NCBI GenBank assembly: GCA_005879065.1
Contig: VBLU01000016.1
Location: forward strand, 1 to 8,057
Reading direction: 5' to 3'
Length of the DNA: 8,057 bases
DNA from: Methanobacteriota archaeon
GTDB taxonomy: Archaea; Thermoplasmatota; Thermoplasmata; RBG-16-68-12
Part shown: in pieces, positions 5,422 to 8,057 of the stretch
How the letters are laid out: every line of letters starts with the position of its first letter
How positions within the stretch are numbered: position 1 is the first letter of the stretch
Notes under the pieces: model-generated
Told to the model about the DNA's origin: nothing
The model's input: the letters and a program-made list of their open reading frames with translations, nothing else
The model's database searches: none
Position numbers and translations under genes: made by a program

Positions 5422-6438
5422 TCATGCAAGGACCGCATCCCGGAACGAAACGTGATACCGACGGAGCCAGTCTCCGACAGTCGCAGGGCTCACGCGCGAG
5501 ACGACCGCCCGGGCCCGTCGCTTCCCGAGGGCGCGGCCGATGCCGGCGTATGCGTCCACGCGGGCCCGCGCCATCGCGCGAGCGGTCTCGAGGATTGGAT
5601 TCTGAACGCGACCGGCCGCAGGCCCTGTTCCGTTGGTCCATGGAATCGATCCCGCAACGTTTCGCGCCGAATTCCAGGGGACCGTCAGGACCACGTATCG
5701 CCACGGGTAGTTTTGAACGAGGTTCCAGATTCGGTTGCGCTCGCAGAGGTAAGTCTTGAGCGGGCTTCCCCGGCGATGGGAAGCAGAAAACTTGTGATAG
5801 ACGACCGCTCGCGAAGCGTAGGCGGCTTGCCAGCCCGCCAAACGAGCTCTCCAAGCGAGATCGACATCCTCGTAGTAGGCGACGAACTCTTCGTCGAGCA
5901 AGCCAATCTTGTCGATCAAGTCGCGTCGGTACAGGGCGGCGCCAGCCGTCGGACCAAACACGTCCTCGGAGCGATCGTACTGGCCGTAGTCCAACTGGCT
6001 CCAGCCGCGGTCTAGCGCGCTTCCGTCGGGGGCGATCGTGAGTCCGGTCGAGTTGATCCTTTGCGGATGATCCATCATCAGGAGCTTTGACGCAACCATG
6101 CTGGCCCCGGCCGCGACGCGCATCAATTCCGCCATCCATTCCGGATCGACTCGGGTATCGTTGTTCAGGGTGAGGATGTGGGTGCATTCCGGATTCTTGA
6201 GCGCCTCACGAATTCCGACGTTCGTTCCCCTTGCGAAGTGGAGGTTCTCGGGCAGAGAGACCAGATGCACCTCGGGGAACTCGTCGTCGATGATCTCCCG
6301 CGAACCGTCGGTGCTGCCGTTGTCGACGACAAGGAGGCGGAATCGGGGAAATGTCTGGCGCAGCACGGACCTCAGACAGTCGCGGATGAAGTCCTTCCCG
6401 TTCCAGTTCAGGACGACGACATACGCGAGGTTTGGCAT
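5422..6438 (-). CDS. GT2-family glycosyltransferase (WbbL/rhamnosyltransferase-like)
   Basis: An inverting GT-A transferase of 338 residues. Motifs in order: YVVVLNWNGKDFIRDCLRSV (6-25), the nucleotide-binding VVDNGSTDGS (37-46), ENLHFARGTNVGI (64-76), the metal-binding DxD equivalent LNNDT (91-95), GPTAGAALYRRDL (162-174), and the base-region motif YYEDVDLAWRARLAGW (188-203). This arrangement is typical of rhamnosyl- and other deoxyhexosyltransferases of surface polysaccharides. The exact sugar is not determined, though gmd in the same cluster fits a 6-deoxy sugar. The basic C-terminal region (about 285-335) has no clear membrane span and may sit on the membrane surface. The ATG has no Shine-Dalgarno but a TATA-like box about 29 nt upstream. 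It lies between the two GT4 genes. Confidence 0.9.
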   Translation of the reverse strand: MPNLAYVVVLNWNGKDFIRDCLRSVLRQTFPRFRLLVVDNGSTDGSREIIDDEFPEVHLVSLPENLHFARGTNVGIREALKNPECTHILTLNNDTRVDPEWMAELMRVAAGASMVASKLLMMDHPQRINSTGLTIAPDGSALDRGWSQLDYGQYDRSEDVFGPTAGAALYRRDLIDKIGLLDEEFVAYYEDVDLAWRARLAGWQAAYASRAVVYHKFSASHRRGSPLKTYLCERNRIWNLVQNYPWRYVVLTVPWNSARNVAGSIPWTNGTGPAAGRVQNPILETARAMARARVDAYAGIGRALGKRRARAVVSRVSPATVGDWLRRYHVSFRDAVLA

Positions 6439-6463
6439 GCGCGGGCGGGTAGGCAGCGGCCCG

Positions 6464-6471
6464 ATTAGTAT
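6464..6471 (-). promoter_or_regulatory. TATA-like box of the GT2 gene
   Basis: ATACTAAT on the minus strand is centred about 29 nt upstream of the GT2 ATG, compatible with an internal promoter and leaderless mRNA. The 111-base gap before GT2 is wider than other gaps in the cluster, which supports a promoter here. Confidence 0.4.
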
Positions 6472-6474
6472 CTG

Positions 6475-6487
6475 ACGGGAATCCCGT
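6475..6487. repeat. Palindrome ACGGGA-A-TCCCGT upstream of the GT2 TATA box
   Basis: A perfect 6-bp inverted repeat around one central base lies four bases upstream of the TATA-like box, where a BRE or an operator would sit. Farther upstream, CCGGAGG occurs twice (6504-6510 and 6515-6521) in direct orientation, 11 bp apart. Neither can be tied to a known regulator. Confidence 0.35.
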
Positions 6488-6549
6488 GAGTCGTACGTGC
6501 ATTCCGGAGGTGTCCCGGAGGCGGATGACTGGTCCTCACGACGACTCGT

Positions 6550-7635
6550 TCACGAACCCCTCACGGATGCTTCGATGAGGGCTCGCATCCGCTCCACGAA
6601 CAGGGCCGAGTCAAATGATCGCGCCCGCTTCTCACATGCACTGCGCATGCGTCCCAACAAGTCCGGTGTCCCGCGAGCGATCGCTTTTGCGATGCTTTCG
6701 GCCGTCGGTGGAACCAGCCATCCGGTCTCTCCATCGACGATCGATTCCCGGTAGCCGCCGTCGTTCACGGCGATGACCACTTTTCCGGAGGCCATCGCCT
6801 CCAAGGGAGCGAGTCCAAAGTCTTCGTCGCGGGAGGTCGCGACGAGCCCCCGGCATGTGGCGTATAGCTCGCGCAATCTCGGTTCGGGGATTTCGCCAAG
6901 GAACTCGACATTCGCGGGTGGGTTCAGCGACCGGATGAGTCGTTCCGCTGAAACTCCGAGCTGCGCGCCTCCGACGACGAGAAGCTTTTCATGCGGCAGG
7001 CGCCGAAAGGTTTCTACCAACAAGTCCACTCGCTTCTCGTGGGAAATGCGGCTCACCGCGAGCCACGCGTCTCCCACTCGCTCGAATCGATAGGCGGCGA
7101 CTTCAACGGGAGGGTAGACCACGTCCGCGGTGCGAGATAAGAACCGTTCGATTCGTCTCGCCACGTTGCGGCTGTTCGCCACGATCTCCTGTACGCCTTG
7201 GACGGCTCGTTCATACTTCGCGCGGGTCCTCCGAATCCAGCGTTGCGCCACGAACCGGCCGATGCGAGGAAGCGTTGCCAGGAAGGCATCATGGAGATCA
7301 TAAAAGACGCGGACGGGAGTGTGGCAGTACCAGAGGTTCGGTCGGAATCGAGGGGCGGCAAAGACGGACCAGTTGCCGGAGAACACGTACACGTCATGGT
7401 GCGGGATGGTCGCGGTCGCGAAGGCCCTTGCCTGTCGGTCTTGTCGCAGCGGCGGTCGCGAAGGGACGCGGGCGATTTCATGGATTCGGACAGCGGGCAT
7501 TCCCGCTCGGGAAGGGAGCGACGGATCGAGGTCAGTCACGTAGAGGTCGGCATCGAACGCGGATGCCAGGGTCAACGCGACTCGTTCCCCACCGCCGATG
7601 AAGCGCAGATGGTCGTGGAGGACGGCGACCCGCAT
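6550..7635 (-). CDS. GT4-type glycosyltransferase (glycosyltransferase family 1 fold), copy B
   Basis: A 361-residue GT-B enzyme colinear with the other GT4 gene: GGGERVA (14-20), VFSGNWSVFA (84-93), VVYPPV (172-177), VSRISHEKRVDLL (194-206), and E-x7-E in EDFGLAPLE (E271, E279) followed by AMASGK and GGYRE. Hand alignment gives about 160 identities in the first 320 residues with no gap, so the two arose by duplication. Divergence is highest at 45-80 and 121-145, in the N-terminal acceptor-side domain, suggesting a different acceptor and possibly the same donor. Both ATGs at 7662 and 7635 are in frame; I chose 7635 because it aligns with the paralogue's first residue and because a CTTATG-like element lies about 27 nt upstream. 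It lies 40 bases after the stop of the upstream partial gene. Confidence 0.9.
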   Translation of the reverse strand: MRVAVLHDHLRFIGGGERVALTLASAFDADLYVTDLDPSLPSRAGMPAVRIHEIARVPSRPPLRQDRQARAFATATIPHHDVYVFSGNWSVFAAPRFRPNLWYCHTPVRVFYDLHDAFLATLPRIGRFVAQRWIRRTRAKYERAVQGVQEIVANSRNVARRIERFLSRTADVVYPPVEVAAYRFERVGDAWLAVSRISHEKRVDLLVETFRRLPHEKLLVVGGAQLGVSAERLIRSLNPPANVEFLGEIPEPRLRELYATCRGLVATSRDEDFGLAPLEAMASGKVVIAVNDGGYRESIVDGETGWLVPPTAESIAKAIARGTPDLLGRMRSACEKRARSFDSALFVERMRALIEASVRGS

Positions 7636-7675
7636 CGGCCCGCGGATGCGGTCGTCGCGCATAAGCGCACGCGAC

Positions 7676-8057
7676 TCAACAGGTCGTCGGGAGGCATCCC
7701 CATGCGATCCAATACACTCGGGCGTATCCGTTGTCGAAGACCTTCAGAAAGGGTGAGGCGTCGAACTTCGCGACCACCACCGGGTCCATCGGGGTCGCGG
7801 CTTCCCAGGGTGTAAGACGCACCCCCGCCTCCATGTCCTGGTCAATCCACACGTACGTGCCGTCCCTTTGACCGGACGGAGAGTCGATCCTCGAGAGGCC
7901 CGCGTACGGGTCGTTCAGGGAGACGGGCAAGAACGGAGCCCGCGTTCGATCCCACGTCGCGTTCAGTCCGCCGAACCCGAAGACCGTCGTAGAGCCGTGA
8001 TGGTCCGACACGACGAGGCCGCTCGCATGATCTCGAGCCCAATACGCGGGATCCAGG
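7676..8057 (-). CDS. C-terminal end of a large, probably membrane-bound surface or glycan protein (partial)
   Basis: The frame is open from the right edge to a TGA at 7676; only the last 126 residues are visible. They are Gly/Asp/Trp/aromatic-rich and soluble, starting with AYWARDHASGL and STTVFGFGGLNATW, and ending with FDASPFLKVFDNGYARVYWI and a short GCLPTTC tail. A terminal strand of the type K-V-x-D-N-G-x-x-x-V-Y is familiar at the outside end of large archaeal multi-spanning membrane proteins near glycosyltransferase genes. I therefore suspect the extracytoplasmic C-terminal domain of such a protein, but no membrane segment is visible here and the family is not established. One sequon (NAT) is present. 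It is upstream of, and probably co-transcribed with, the glycosyltransferases. Confidence 0.6.
   Translation of the reverse strand, partial: LDPAYWARDHASGLVVSDHHGSTTVFGFGGLNATWDRTRAPFLPVSLNDPYAGLSRIDSPSGQRDGTYVWIDQDMEAGVRLTPWEAATPMDPVVVAKFDASPFLKVFDNGYARVYWIAWGCLPTTC

Noticed and set aside
4802..5455. 217-codon plus-strand frame opposite GT4 copy A
   Set aside because: It is antisense to a well-supported glycosyltransferase and has no motif.
5375..6187. 270-codon minus-strand frame overlapping the GT2 gene
   Set aside because: It is an out-of-frame reading of the GT2 gene, extremely Arg-rich and without any recognisable motif.
1..8057. tRNA, rRNA, CRISPR array, insertion sequence or attachment site
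   Set aside because: On reading both strands I found no cloverleaf, no regularly spaced repeats, no transposase and no terminal inverted repeats. Weak RNA genes could still be missed without a covariance search.

Overview
The window looks like a piece of a GC-rich archaeal chromosome, most likely from the Thermoplasmatota, although lineage is inferred only from gene types and expression signals. Pointers are a TrmB-family regulator, a short archaeal XRE-type HTH regulator with a Cys/His tail (COG2522-like), TATA-like boxes about 25-29 nt upstream of ATGs with no Shine-Dalgarno (leaderless pattern), and a strong GGAGGT only in front of a gene inside an operon.

Left part (1-1114, minus strand): a secreted or membrane-anchored surface protein with four N-glycosylation sequons. 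Its reading frame stops at 273, just after a run of seven G (288-294), while a fibronectin type III domain continues in the -1 frame to the window edge. This is either a frameshift error, a phase-variable tract or a programmed -1 shift. A mostly empty 250-base gap follows.

Middle part (1115-3226): a ribonuclease HI gene whose last catalytic Asp is lost unless one base is removed; a 37-residue Cys-rich micro-ORF (nine Cys in the last 15 residues); and, divergent from it, a TrmB-family regulator. The micro-ORF and the regulator share one bidirectional TATA box and a candidate operator. Next comes an HTH regulator whose TATA box lies inside a perfect inverted repeat, with another half-site one helical turn away, suggesting autoregulation.

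Right part (3239-8057, minus strand): a surface-glycan cluster. In transcription order it has the C-terminus of a large, probably membrane-bound protein cut by the window edge, a GT4 glycosyltransferase, a GT2 glycosyltransferase, a second GT4 paralogous to the first (about 50% identical, ungapped), and GDP-mannose 4,6-dehydratase. The dehydratase makes GDP-4-keto-6-deoxymannose, precursor of 6-deoxyhexoses; the three transferases are inferred to assemble a glycan from activated sugars. The glycan could decorate S-layer or secreted proteins such as the sequon-bearing protein at the left edge, but that link is inference.

The best candidates for something undescribed are the Cys-rich peptide with its divergent TrmB regulator and the two apparent frameshifts.
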